Below are positions 28,093-38,409 of a DNA stretch of 64,000 bases, piece after piece. The position numbers and the translations under genes are program-made. Each line of letters starts with the position of its first letter. The first letter of the stretch is position 1. Under the pieces are notes generated by a model that ran no database searches, was not told where the DNA came from, and was given only the letters and a program-made list of their open reading frames with translations. This DNA is from Rhizoctonia solani (taxonomy: Eukaryota > Basidiomycota > Agaricomycetes > Cantharellales > Ceratobasidiaceae): contig NC_057384.1 of the NCBI RefSeq assembly GCF_016906535.1, forward strand, positions 1,364,001-1,428,000, in the 5' to 3' direction.

Positions 28093-28425
28093 CACGCTGT
28101 GCTTTAATAAGATTCTGAAATCCAATATGTCAATTAAAAATATCTTCTTTCCCGTGTGGCCTGAGAACTATGGGCTATGTATGTTTCCCCCGCACAAATC
28201 GGACTGAGAGATGTACGTTGAAGTAGGGAGCAAACGGGGGTATACTCTCCAGTCGCATATACATAGCACGTGCCCGCACACGCGGAGATTCACCCCTTCC
28301 ACCCCTTCCACCGCTACACATCCCCGTCTCCAACGTCTGTTTCTCAAAGCCAATATATATTGACCCCATTCTCAGCCCGATTTCTACTCAAACTACTTGT
28401 TCTTAGTATGCTGATCTTGCACAGT
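28093..28425 (+). repeat. Degenerate MITE-like copy split by ~115 bp
   Basis: The left half (28,093-~28,190: CACGCTGTG, ATAAGATTCTGAAATCC, GTGTGGCCTGAGAACTATGG) and right half (~28,360-28,425: ATTGACCCCATTCTCAGC through CTTGCACAGTA) match the 220-bp family with many changes. The middle is unrelated sequence including a small CACCCCTTC tandem repeat. Confidence 0.6.
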
Positions 28426-28799
28426 ACAGATCACTGGGATGTGCACGTCCCAGAATCCCGAAATAAACAGGCCCTCTGGCAAATCGTACTGAGAATATTT
28501 GATATATATAGACATCCGAAAAGGGTTTGACTCAGATCATTGCATTCGCCGTTTTTGATGCGATTATGACCGGTCAGCAATTTAGGGAAGTTATAGAACC
28601 CTGGGCTTCTGACTGAACGATATCACGACGCCATTTATTACGGTATTTTGTATCTTGCTCTAACATAGTGACTCCTCGACCCATCATGGACTCTTTGATA
28701 TGCTCGTTAATACATACTAAATTAATTAATGTACATAACACGCGATATGGTAACTTACCCACAAGAATGATCACATGATCAAGCACTTTGACGGACATC

Positions 28800-29080
28800 A
28801 CTTTCAGGACTTATCCTCTGCCCGCTCGTCCGCGTCGGCCACGAGACCCAGACCGGTGAGGTTGGGGAACCCCCGCGGCTGCGAAGCAGCGAGGGTGGAC
28901 CGGGGGCGCCCGACCGCGAGTCTGGCTCGTGGGTGGGCGGCCCAAACCAGCTCTCGTGACCTATGGGATGGTGGGTGGGATAAAACGACACGCAAAGGCG
29001 TGCCGCGACACTCGGTGTATACGAGGCCGGACGGTGGAGGAGGTCGGACGCAAGTCGACACGACGTGAAGCGGTCGTCAC
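28800..29080. other. GC-rich block of unknown nature
   Basis: Markedly richer in G+C and CpG than its surroundings, and open for 60-97 codons in several frames at once, as GC-rich non-coding DNA often is. I do not recognise a protein in it. Confidence 0.4.
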
Positions 29081-29446
29081 GTGACTCGCTACATGCTCCG
29101 GCTAAGTCGCTGTTTTGTGACTCCGCAGGCTTCGTCGCAAAACGTCCCTTTTAACCACCAAAATGGGCCTCATGCGACACTACAAGTGGTTGAATTAAAG
29201 GATACGCCTAATGCCATGTTTGATAGGAGATATAAAATGGTTTATTTGTATCGGACTCATAGTAAAGATTGGTTGACTACCCGTAAGGTAGAAACTGGCA
29301 TCTGGAGCGTCATTTAGCCGTCTGGACGTTCCAGACTCCCCGGACGCAAATAAAGACCCTAGCCAAAAATCAAATTTGTTAGCATCCGCCCCAACAGCCG
29401 CCAAGGACCCCTTTCCAGACTTCTGGAAGTGAGGTCAGACGACTAA

Positions 29447-29480
29447 GTCTGGAAGGGGGGGTCACCCCCCCCTTCCAGAC
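29447..29480. repeat. 34-nt near-perfect hairpin (GTCTGGAA + G-run / C-run + TTCCAGAC)
   Basis: The arms GTCTGGAAGGGGGGGT and ACCCCCCCCTTCCAGAC are complementary, differing only by one base in G-run length. The same GTCTGG/CCAGAC word recurs in inverted orientation nearby (29,321-29,337 and 29,415-29,440), suggesting remnants of a palindromic mobile element. Confidence 0.75.
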
Positions 29481-30601
29481 ATGCAAGTGAGTCTAAATTA
29501 TTCTAAACTGCTCAGGGTCCAGTCTTGGCAGCCATTTTGTATGCAGACCACAATTTGTACGTACCACAAATACATTGTAACACATGCATGCAACGCACAA
29601 AAATACAATAAAATGTTAACCTTTGTAATAATGGTCTCTGGCGTGCTCAAAAATGAGGTGGTCATGTAAACGCAACCGTCGTTCCAAGGTCCCCTGTTTC
29701 CGTGGCCCCATATACCTTGCAAGGACCTCATCCGCGCACAAGTAGTGGGGCCAAACACGCCAGACATGTCACAGGCTACTGATTTTTATTTCTTTATATA
29801 CTCATATATGACGTTGTATGTTAAAAACGATTGCATTTATGGTCTGTTGGTGTAATTGTAAATTGGTCAAGGAGACGAATCACGCTTGGTCTAGAAATGT
29901 AGACTCCACCCACGCGGCTGTGCCACTTCCGTCTTACGGGAGGTGCATGCGTCTGGGGTCCTACCTAGATCATCGGAGCGGAGTCGGCCCGTATCCGACG
30001 GACCGTTTATTTGGCCTTCTGACTGTGCCAGATCTTGCACGTATCTTACGGGTAGTCAACCATTATCATCGAGTCATCGGGAGTTATGTATATTGTGAGA
30101 AAAAAGGCGAGCTCCTGAAACGGCCTTCATCTGCGCCTCAAACTCCAACAAAATGCAAAGAATGGAAACTCCCTAGCTGTTCATTTTCTCGCGGTGGGGT
30201 CTTTACTGGCTCAAATATCTGACTTCCAGATGCTTTCATCTGAGAACGTTGACATCTAATGACAATTCTGAGTATAATCTTCAAATAAGGCAGGCACTTG
30301 AACCTACAGCATCGCGCACCGTAGCGGCTGTTGGTCTAAGCCATTCGTTCGCATTCCAGCAGTTATTGACCAACGACCACAATAGATTTCCCTGATCATT
30401 GATAGGGAAATATTGGTCGGGGCGCTCAAGCTTACCACGGATGGTGAATTCGCTGGATAAGAGTGAGCGCCCTATTCCAGACCGTCCAGAAATAATGATA
30501 CTCTGATTAATGTATTAGAACAAGGATGGTCAACAGACGAGTTTTATTTATCTCACGCACCAGTATTGTCTAGTTTTAGATTTGGTCAATCAAAATGAGG
30601 G

Positions 30602-32999
30602 TCAATAATATGATAAACCACTAACCGTCCCAAGCATACCGATCTCAATCCCCTGAAGATAGCCAAATAATTCCATAGACTCGCATGAATCCGGAAGAAG
30701 CCCGGGAAATCCGAGGAGTTCTTGTCGATATATACGGGCCTTTTCAAACCCACATAGTTTGATGCATTCATGATCTGCAACAAGGAGATTGCTCTAGGTG
30801 AAGGGTTTTGAGTCATTCAAGTCGATGTAATGAGACGCCCATTCTTACTATGTTGATGTTCCAATGAATCTAAGACATAGAAGCGGACTCAGGCACCACC
30901 GTAATATTCAATTAACACATGAGCTACTTACAATTTGGTTTGAATGGAGATAAGCCACAGCATCTGCCACTTGCGTGGACTAATTTGGCCAATAATTCAA
31001 AGGTGTGTAAGTCGTCTCAACCATGGGAGCGTACCACTTTACAGCAATCTCTAATCCCTTTATTTCTAGTGATATAGTCTGTCAGACGACCGTATCCTAT
31101 CCAAGGAGACACCATTGCGAGAGAGTCTTGGATCCGAGCCACCCCAATCAAATTTAATATATGAGGGTGATTACACCGTGACCATATGTAAGCCTCGTAT
31201 GCCTACTCGGGGGAGTTGCGCAATAAATAGATATCAGAGCGTATCGATAATCGACTTACTAGGCTTTGCTGGAAATGTTCTTGACTGGACTTTTGAGCGA
31301 AGCCGGACAATATCGCACCTTTAAACGCAAGTTCATCATTACGTGAAAGCATATACTGGCTTTCAGGGTCGCTAATAGGTGGCCACCTCTGTAGGTTGGG
31401 CGCCTCAGTCACGGTTTTGCAGCCATGATAATAAAGACACAGCAATATTTCTCCCGTGGTCTGTATTGCCCAGTATATCAGTCTACTGGAGATCGAATGG
31501 AATGCTTTAGTTACCATTGTCTCTTCGATAACGTCGAATCGCATCGTTGGGCGAACAAGTGTTCTAAGCTACCATCCGTTCTTGATTTATTTACTGTCGT
31601 TTCAACTATAAATGGATGGCATACCTTATCCAATAGTTCGATAGCCTTTGGTCGCTGACATGGGTCAAATGCCCAGCAATTCTCGAATAGTTTCCATAAA
31701 ACGTTCGATTGATCTTTGCTACCCATTAAATCGTGCTTGGGCCGGGCTGGGTGCACTCCAGTTGTAATCTTTCGAACAATAATAGCCTCATTGACACTCT
31801 CGTGGTATGGAGGACGACCTGTAGTTATTTCCTGTAACATGCTCAATCATGGGGGAGTTAAACTAGCAGAATTGATTAGAACGCACCAGCATAGTCTAAG
31901 GAGTACCATGTAATCTTCTTAAAGAATAAGACTGAGAAACTTACCATCCCAAGCCCATATATATCCCCTTCCGTGGTAAGCTTAGTTTCCTCCATAAGAA
32001 TCTCCGGCGCCTATGCGTTTAATTAGTTGTTGGAAGGCGATTATAATTCAAATACGATCGTATGCTAAATTACGCACCGTATAACGGACTGTGGCAGTGA
32101 CTCCGCTCCCTGTTCCCCTCGTAAACTGGAGGGTATAATTGCTTAGTGATGATGTGCCAAAATCAGTGAGCATAGGGATATGTTCTTCTGATACTAAAAC
32201 GTTAAGCTTTCGAAGACAAAGCTCGTCTTTTGCTAATTTTCTATGCTTGACCACTTACCCCTTTGATGTCACCATGAACCTAATTAGTGGCAAAGTTTGC
32301 GATACATTGTTATGCACAAGCATGGGAATCACAAAGGATACTCACGATCCCTCTATCGTGCAAGTAAGCCACCCCGTCTGTAATTTGTACACACTAACCA
32401 TATGTTGTAGAGGACTCTATAAGATTTATAAAAGGTCTCACCATTTGATGCCGATCCGCATGGGGATTCTGGGACAGATACCACGTTAAGTTTCCCCTGG
32501 GCATCCAAGGTGACACCATTGCTATGCGCTCTTGGTATTGGGCTACCCCAACTAGGTCAAGTACATGAGGATGGTCACACTTCGACCAAATATATATTTC
32601 ATGAGCGGCGCGCTAAATTAAGTTCAGAATATTTCATTTGGAAGAAATGCATGACCCACTCTCAACTGCCTTTTTCCTTCTTCTTCTTGGGTTCCGACAA
32701 ATATTCGAAGACATTTTATGGCAACAGGACTACCATTACGAAGTGTTCCGTAGAACACATCGCCAAAGCCACCGCTGGCCACGGGATACTGGCTACATTT
32801 GTGAAGGTCTAAGTCTTCAGTTACGTTCTTGCAACCATGTTCTTGTAAGTGGACCATAATTTCGTTTATGGGCTGAAATCATCTTTGTCAATTAATAGCT
32901 CTCCAATAAATCTCCAGCTGTTATGAGACGTACCATCGCCCCACTGATTGTAGTTTCCGGCCATACACTATGGGTATCTATTGGAACTTGACTCGCCAT
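30602..32999 (-). CDS. Tandem TKL protein kinase-pseudokinase, 15 small exons
   Basis: Minus-strand exons: 32999-32934, 32872-32660, 32612-32442, 32393-32346, 32279-32259, 32206-32078, 32010-31945, 31895-31887, 31831-31625, 31568-31515, 31460-31260, 31202-31035, 30979-30932, 30869-30849 and 30793-30602 (~537 aa). Every exon is a multiple of 3 and all introns are phase 0. Module 1 (residues ~23-310) is a complete tyrosine-kinase-like domain: SGGFGDVFYG loop, VAIK lysine, HGDIKGLNVLV catalytic loop, LTDFG, TAPE, CWAFDPCQRP. Module 2 (~330-537) repeats the same layout from an HGCKTVTE lead-in, but the Gly loop reads SRNDELAFKG, the VAIK strand is missing, HGD is HWN and DFG is GFE. It is therefore a pseudokinase, ending soon after the APE-equivalent without a full C-lobe. 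A regulator-effector pair in one chain is plausible. The start Met is the first before TISGAMPINEI; a longer upstream protein cannot be excluded. Confidence 0.82.
31887..31895 (-). other. 9-nt microexon (Thr-Met-Leu) in the kinase gene
   Basis: Between exons ending GLGM and starting EITTG, the sequence CCTTAG|ACTATGCTG|GTGCGT supplies TML. This restores the kinase consensus GLGMTMLEITTG and divides the gap into introns of 49 and 55 nt, the usual size in this gene. Confidence 0.7.
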
Positions 33000-33380
33000 G
33001 TGTAGTGACTTCGCGGTTGTTGGTAGCTACACAATACTCACACGGTCATGTGGTGAATTATGTAAGCGCCAGAGTAGGTATCAAACCAAGCGCCGCCAGA
33101 ATGGAGTGGTTTATAGAATGGGATGATGACGCAGTTGTGACAGAGCAAAGTACTGGTGCTCATCATGGATCCAGACGCTGCAGAACTTCCGTGGCAAAAT
33201 CTGTGGGTGTTGAAATTCCGCATATTTGTTATACAGGACATCATGGGTGAAACAAATGGTCAGTAAACATGAGATAATCACGTTTTTGATTCTGGCCAGA
33301 ACATTCAGACCATCCTAGCCATATTTTGACAAGGATTGGTCAGAGTTGACAAATTTAAATACATGTGGTAAGAGTCTATA
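33000..33380. other. Spacer between kinase gene and LTR nest
   Basis: Short overlapping frames on both strands have no recognisable content. This region should hold the kinase promoter. Confidence 0.4.
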
Positions 33381-33919
33381 TGTTGTGCACCACTGTAAGG
33401 TGGGTACACACTAGTAGCAGGTGCTTGGGGCTGTAACTAATACAAGGTAACTACTGACTAATTGCTAGGCCATACTACTGTATCTATAGTGCTTAAGGCG
33501 CTTCTAAGGCTAACTACTGACAAAGGGGCCTTAGGCCTGGGAGGTGTGGTGAGTTAGGTAAGGGGTAGCAGTGGTGCTACTGGCAACCAGACTACTTAGC
33601 TGGCTTCTGATAACCTGTTTTGTGAATAGGAGACAAGGTAAAATTGACTTGGGGTCTCCAAGCAATTTCCCTGCTGTTTATATAGACAAGTAGAGAGTAT
33701 ATACATGGTCAATGCGCATGAGAATAGAAGAGTCTGTATGAAATAAGAAGCATGGATTTCTCCTAAGCACCCTTGGCATGGCATCTTGGTGCAGCATCTT
33801 GGCATAAATAAGCACCAAGATCATGTGATGAAAAAACAAAAGATATCAAGTCCATAAAAATAGTAAAAATATCAGAAAAAAGATGTGAATCTAATGGTAT
33901 CATTTTCAAGGGTGTAACA
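33381..33919 (-). mobile_element. Solo LTR, family A (TSD CTATA)
   Basis: TGTTGTGCAC...GGTGTAACA, flanked by CTATA at 33,376-33,380 and 33,920-33,924. It is the reverse orientation of the copy at 41,012 (sense inferred from the order E-box, then TATA-like box). No internal coding sequence is attached, so it is a recombined solo LTR. Confidence 0.88.
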
Positions 33920-34021
33920 CTATATGTCCATATGATATATTTAACTGTGGATATTGGGCAGCTACCAGCCAAGCTGAAGCACAAGTCAAATACAGTGACT
34001 CACTGAGAAATATATGTCCCA

Positions 34022-34076
34022 TGTCACAACTAAGCTTGGACCTATGATACAAATAGATTTAAAGTCTGTGGCCCTA
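34022..34076 (-). mobile_element. Solo LTR of Element 3 family, first part (TSD TCCCA)
   Basis: Reverse complement of the 3' end of the Element 3 LTR, preceded by TCCCA (34,017-34,021). It is interrupted at CCCTA by Element 1 and resumes at 40,469. Confidence 0.88.
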
Positions 34077-34638
34077 TGTCATAGACACAATCGATACCAG
34101 GGAATTTATTCCCATTTTCTCGAATTTAAACGAAGACAAACGGACAACTTTTCAAATCACGTGATCTCGGCGCTTATATCATACGCTAAGCGCCGAGCCA
34201 CGTCCCCATCCGCGCTTACCTCAGCCCACGTAGCCACCTCCACCCAATGACATCACTATGACACGTCAGTGACACGTATGGCCAACAGCGGAGCGGGGTT
34301 CTTATTGGATTAGGATTTGCATATTCTGTATTTGTAAATAGTTACTCTCTGTAATATATAAGGAGGCCAACCAACCATGGTAACACCCAGGTCGATTACC
34401 TCTTGTTGCATCCAACATTGTACAAGGGCCTTACAGCCCAGTAAGTCACTTAGTTACACGCCTTAAGCGTCGTTCTCGCTGTACATACGTAGCTTGCCGC
34501 CGCCTTACAGCGTGTGGTCGTCGTAGTTAGTTAGTCCGTCGTCGTAGGGTACCTCGCCGCCGCCTTAAGCGGTTCACTGTACTAGTCACACGGCCACAAG
34601 CGCCAGCACCCTTGACGTCCTTACAGACGTCTAGGACA
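34077..34638 (+). repeat. Element 1 5' LTR
   Basis: TG...CA termini. It has an ATCACGTGAT E-box (34,156-34,165) followed directly by an 11-bp inverted repeat CTCGGCGCTTA/TAAGCGCCGAG (34,166-34,197), a TATATAAG box (34,355-34,362), and the predicted transcript start/self-primer CAGGTCGATTACCT 33 nt downstream (34,388-34,401). Confidence 0.93.
34166..34197. promoter_or_regulatory. LTR palindrome CTCGGCGCTTA-N10-TAAGCGCCGAG
   Basis: Perfect 11-bp inverted repeat abutting an E-box in the U3 of Element 1. The same core recurs in the Element 2 LTR. Confidence 0.7.
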
Positions 34639-34640
34639 CT

Positions 34641-34654
34641 AGGTAATCAACCTG
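34641..34654 (+). promoter_or_regulatory. Element 1 primer-binding site, self-priming type
   Basis: AGGTAATCAACCTG begins 2 nt after the LTR. It is complementary at 13 of 14 positions to the predicted RNA 5' end (34,388-34,401). The one mismatch sits at a CpG (TCGA in the LTR against TTGA implied by the PBS). It is not a tRNA-type TGG site. Confidence 0.7.
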
Positions 34655-35119
34655 AAGTCGGTTGCAAACCGTGCCCACCAGCACACCCACACTTAGCTCA
34701 ACAACAAGAAGGACTCCTGTACTAGCACAAGGGAAATACCGGAGATTGGGATCGCCTTTCGCTGTTAATAATCAAACCAGCGTCGTCCCCTCCTAGTACC
34801 AAATTGCTATAAGGCAGACAGTCCCTATTGCCCGCATACCCCCGGTCGCCGCACCTTTTACCAGCGGACCTAGACAGCCGATACACCCGCTTGCAGAGAC
34901 TGGGTCCTACATCACGCCTGTCCACGGCTGTGATTAGTGATTCCTACTGTTCAACGCTAGGTCGTTTGACGCAAGGTCTTAGCGATCGAGTAATAAAGCG
35001 CTCATAAGTCCTGATATAGGCATAACCCCCCACACACCGTCACCATTACCTCCCGCACTCCCCCTTGTTCTTCTTCTCGGGCATCCTCCCACGCTGGCCG
35101 GTCCTACCCCACTCATTCT
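34655..35119 (+). other. Element 1 leader before gag
   Basis: A 465-nt untranslated leader with no ORF of note; it presumably carries packaging signals. Confidence 0.5.
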
Positions 35120-36478
35120 ATGGCAACCCGCTCCCGGCCGCCCTCTCAAGCCCGCTCCCCTATTGATCAGGGAGAGTTGGGACCCTTCCTTCTGCCAGCC
35201 TCCCCTGAGCTCGGCAAAGTCTCACTCAAGCGGGTCATCCACCTTCTCTGGGGGCTCCAATCCCAAGTCGACCGCATCAAGCGGACCCTCTTGGAACAAA
35301 CTGAAATTAGTCGAGAGGTTCAAACCAACGTCAAGAATATCTCACAAGCGGTCAATGTTGTCAAGGATGGGCTTACCCAGCTCCAATCCGCCCGGGGTCC
35401 CCATACCCCAGAAGAACAAAAACCCCCCGCGGTCAAGGAAACTCCCAGGGCCGCGCCCAAAGCCGAGCCTATTGGCAAGGCTCAACCATTCCTTGGGGCC
35501 CCAGCCCCCATCATCTCCACAGGGGCCCCCAGGCGCGACCCCCTATCCCTTTTCAATCCCTACCCTTCCTCGTCCTTCCCTTCAGGACCGGCTCCAGCAG
35601 CCCCCCAAGGACCTCCGCCAGCACCTGTCACTACCCCGGCGCTGCCTCCAGCCCCCTCCACTGTGAAAGTGGACCACCCAGATGCCTTCAAAGGCAAAAT
35701 AGGCTTGGAGGCCAAACAGTGGCTGACTCGAATGTTGGCCTGGGTACGTCTCAACCAGAGGCAGTTCCCCTCGGACTTGGAGGTCCTCAGCTTCCTTCTC
35801 ATGAATATGGAGGAAGCGGCCGGGGCCTGGGCCCACCCCCACTTGGACCAACTAGGGTCCCATCGCGCGCTCATCCAAACCGTGGATGAGTTTAAAGTCG
35901 AATTCCTGGCTGCGTTCGGAGACCCGGACGCTACCAGAGCAGCGGAGCGGAAGATCACTTCCCTCACCCAATCCGGCACCTGTGCCGAATACATTACTAA
36001 GTTCCGCACGCTGCAAATGGAGCTTGACTGGAACGACGCCGCACTCCGTGGCCAGTTCGCGCGGGGACTCCACTGGCAGGTCCAAAAACAGATTGCCACA
36101 AGGGAGAGGCAACCCCGCACCCTGAGGGAGCTGCAAGATGCTGCCCTCATTATTGACAACGCCCTCCGCGAGGAGAGAGCCAGCCACCCGCAACAGGGTA
36201 ATAAGTCTGGCAAATCTTCCACCACCCCCAACCGGGGGGCGAGTACCGGCCAACAGGCCACCAAAACCGGCCCCCTCTCTTCCGATCCCAACTACGTCTC
36301 GGAAGAAGAACGTAACCGCCGCCGCGCAGAAGGCCTCTGTGTGAAATGCAGAAGGGCCGGACACAAGTTTGCCGAGTGTAGAACCGGCTGGAAGGCTACC
36401 CCAAAGGAGGACAAGGGGAAAGCCAAGGAAGCCGCCAAGATTGGCAAAGACTCCGAGTACCAATCGGGAAAAGAGTAA
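35120..36478 (+). CDS. gag: Element 1 gag (capsid-nucleocapsid)
   Basis: A 452-aa structural protein of the virus-like particle. The N-terminus has a predicted coiled-coil (~30-90), then a Pro/Ala-rich linker. The retrotransposon gag capsid domain lies at ~190-360, with typical AGAWAHPHL and YITKFRTLQMEL segments. One CCHC zinc knuckle is at 407-420 (CVKCRRAGHKFAEC) and the tail is Lys-rich. The frame ends TCG GGA AAA GAG TAA, placing a slippery heptamer immediately before the stop. Pol continues in the -1 frame. Start at ATGGCAACCCGC, the first in frame after the leader. Gag appears intact. Confidence 0.93.
   Translation: MATRSRPPSQARSPIDQGELGPFLLPASPELGKVSLKRVIHLLWGLQSQVDRIKRTLLEQTEISREVQTNVKNISQAVNVVKDGLTQLQSARGPHTPEEQKPPAVKETPRAAPKAEPIGKAQPFLGAPAPIISTGAPRRDPLSLFNPYPSSSFPSGPAPAAPQGPPPAPVTTPALPPAPSTVKVDHPDAFKGKIGLEAKQWLTRMLAWVRLNQRQFPSDLEVLSFLLMNMEEAAGAWAHPHLDQLGSHRALIQTVDEFKVEFLAAFGDPDATRAAERKITSLTQSGTCAEYITKFRTLQMELDWNDAALRGQFARGLHWQVQKQIATRERQPRTLRELQDAALIIDNALREERASHPQQGNKSGKSSTTPNRGASTGQQATKTGPLSSDPNYVSEEERNRRRAEGLCVKCRRAGHKFAECRTGWKATPKEDKGKAKEAAKIGKDSEYQSGKE
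36466..36472 (+). promoter_or_regulatory. -1 ribosomal frameshift heptamer GGGAAAA
   Basis: In gag frame it reads G GGA AAA, a canonical X XXY YYZ slippery site, four bases before the gag stop. The -1 frame is open into the protease. The same heptamer in the same phase occurs in Element 3. Confidence 0.75.
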
Positions 36479-38409
36479 GGGTACCTGCTGCCGCGCGCAA
36501 GGACCCCAAGGACTCTGGTTGTTTTGAATTTTGTAATATATCAAATAGTACCAATAGAAACGCCCCACTTTTTACAATCCCAATTCAACCAGAGAAAGAA
36601 GCGGATACATTAGAAGTCCTGATTGATTCAGGCGCCACATCCTCATTCCTCCACCCACGCACCGCCGAGACACTACGCCTCCCTCTAATAGATCTCCCTC
36701 ACCCCCGTACCGTTACTATGCTCGATGGGTCGAGCCCCCAGGCAGGCAAAATCTGGAAGAAGGCCAACCTAACCTTCTCCTTTGATGGCAAGAAAATGAC
36801 CAAGACCTTCCTTATCTGCAATACAGGGTCTCACACCGCCATCTTGGGACTGAAGTGGCTAGACGCTCACAACCCAGAAATTGATTGGAACCAACGCACC
36901 CTCTCCTTTCCTCATGCCCCACCAGAACACGTGGCCATTGCCGAAGAGGAGGAAGCTGACAAGAACCCCCTTGAAGGAGTTCCCCCCAAGTACCATCAAT
37001 ACGCCAAGGTATTCGGAGAGGAAGAATTCAATAAGCTTCCTCCTCACAGACATTACGATATTGGCATAGAACTCACGGAGGAAGGTCCCTTGAACTCGCC
37101 CCTATACAGCATGACGGACGCCGAATCCGCCACACTCAAGGATTGGCTAAGGGACAAACTCAAAGCCGGGAAAATTTGCCCAAGCAAGTCTTCCATCAGC
37201 TCCCCCGTAATGTTTGTGCCCAAAAAGGATGGTTCCCGCCGCTTGGTTGTTGACTACCGTTGCCTCAACAACAGGACAAAGAAAAATGTGTATCCATTGC
37301 CCCGACCAGATGACCTTATGGCCCAGCTTTGCGGCGCCAAGGTCTTCACTAAGCTGGACCTAAGATGGGGTTATAACAATGTCCGAGTTAAGGAAGGCGA
37401 TGAATGGAAGACTGCGTTCCGCACCAAATATGGTTTATACGAATCCCTAGTCATGACTTTCGGCCTTACCAACGCTCCCGCCGCCTTTCAACACTTTATG
37501 AACAAACTATTCAAGGACCTATTGGATGTATGCGTCATCATCTACCTCAATGACATCCTGATCTACTCTAAGGACGATGCATCCCATACACAACACGTTC
37601 ATGAGGTCCTAAAACGGCTAATGGAGAACCAACTGTTTTGCAAGGCATCTAAATGTACCTTCCACGTCACCTCTGTAGAATACCTGGGTATCATTGTCTC
37701 CGATAAAGGGTTCAGCCTGGATAAACTCAAGATTCAGGCGGTACAGGAATGGCCGGTTCCCACTAAGGTTAAAGAAGTCCAATCGTTTCTAGGGTTTGCC
37801 AACTTCCTACGTTGTTTTGTCGCCAACTTTAGCCACATGGCTAGGCCCTTGCACAACTTGGTCAAGAAGGACGCAACCTGGAAATGGGATACTAAGGAAC
37901 AAGATGCCTTCCAAGGATTGAAGGACGCCATTACCAATGCTCCGGTTCTCTGTCATGCGGATCCATCCAAACCATACTTCCTAGAAACAGACGCCTCCGG
38001 TGCAGCCCTGGGTTCTATACTTAGTCAACGCCAGGAAGATGGACGCCTGCACCCATTAGGGTTCTTGTCGGAGTCATTCAAGGGAGCCAAGCAAAACTAT
38101 GACATGCACGACAAGGAGCTTCTAGCTATTATACGCTCCTTTGAGCACTGGCGCATATTTCTGGAAGGAACACCACATCCAATCACCGTGTTTACAGACC
38201 ACCGCAACCTGGAATACTGGAAGGAGTCCCGGACATTCAATCAACGCCATGCACAATGGCACCTACTCCTTGCCGGATATAATTTCCAGATAGTTTATCG
38301 CCCGGGGAAACAATCAGGGAAACCAGATGCCCTCTCACGCCGCTCGGACCATGCTGACGTCCCTCCTGCCGACCAGACAATGCTCCCGGTCCCGTATTTG
38401 CCAATATAG
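36473..38409 (+). pseudogene. pol: Element 1 pol, first part (PR-RT-RNase H), mutated
   Basis: Enters by -1 frameshift from gag. An aspartic protease active site (LIDSGATSSF) lies near 36,626. Then comes RT with VDYRCLN, TKYGLYE and FGLTNAPAAF, and the active site reads YLND instead of YLDD: codon AAT at 37,549-37,551, explained by GAT to AAT at a CpG. That loses a metal-binding Asp, so RT should be inactive. RNase H follows (LETDASGAALGS, DKELLAI, FTDHRNLEYW). The frame runs into a TAG at 38,407. The integrase continues in the next frame, so a one- or two-base indel lies at about 38,380-38,395. Confidence 0.88.

Larger units (their letters stand above)
27803..30601. other. Repeat-rich intergenic region downstream of the tandem array
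   Basis: No supported gene. It contains a degenerate MITE-like copy (28,093-28,425), a GC-rich block (~28,800-29,080) and clustered CCAGAC/GTCTGG palindromes including a long hairpin at 29,447-29,480. A short inverted repeat around TTTCCCTGATCATTGATAGG lies near 30,387. Confidence 0.45.

Noticed and set aside
28779..29068. Three overlapping frames in the GC-rich block
   Set aside because: Simultaneous openness of both strands is a composition effect; no domain seen.
30586..30816. 76-codon minus-strand frame at the kinase 3' end
   Set aside because: It lies in the wrong frame; the overlapping frame continues the pseudokinase (KLCGFEKAR) with matching exon phase.
31203..31544. Separate 113-codon minus-strand gene
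   Set aside because: It is exon 10 of the kinase gene with retained flanking introns.
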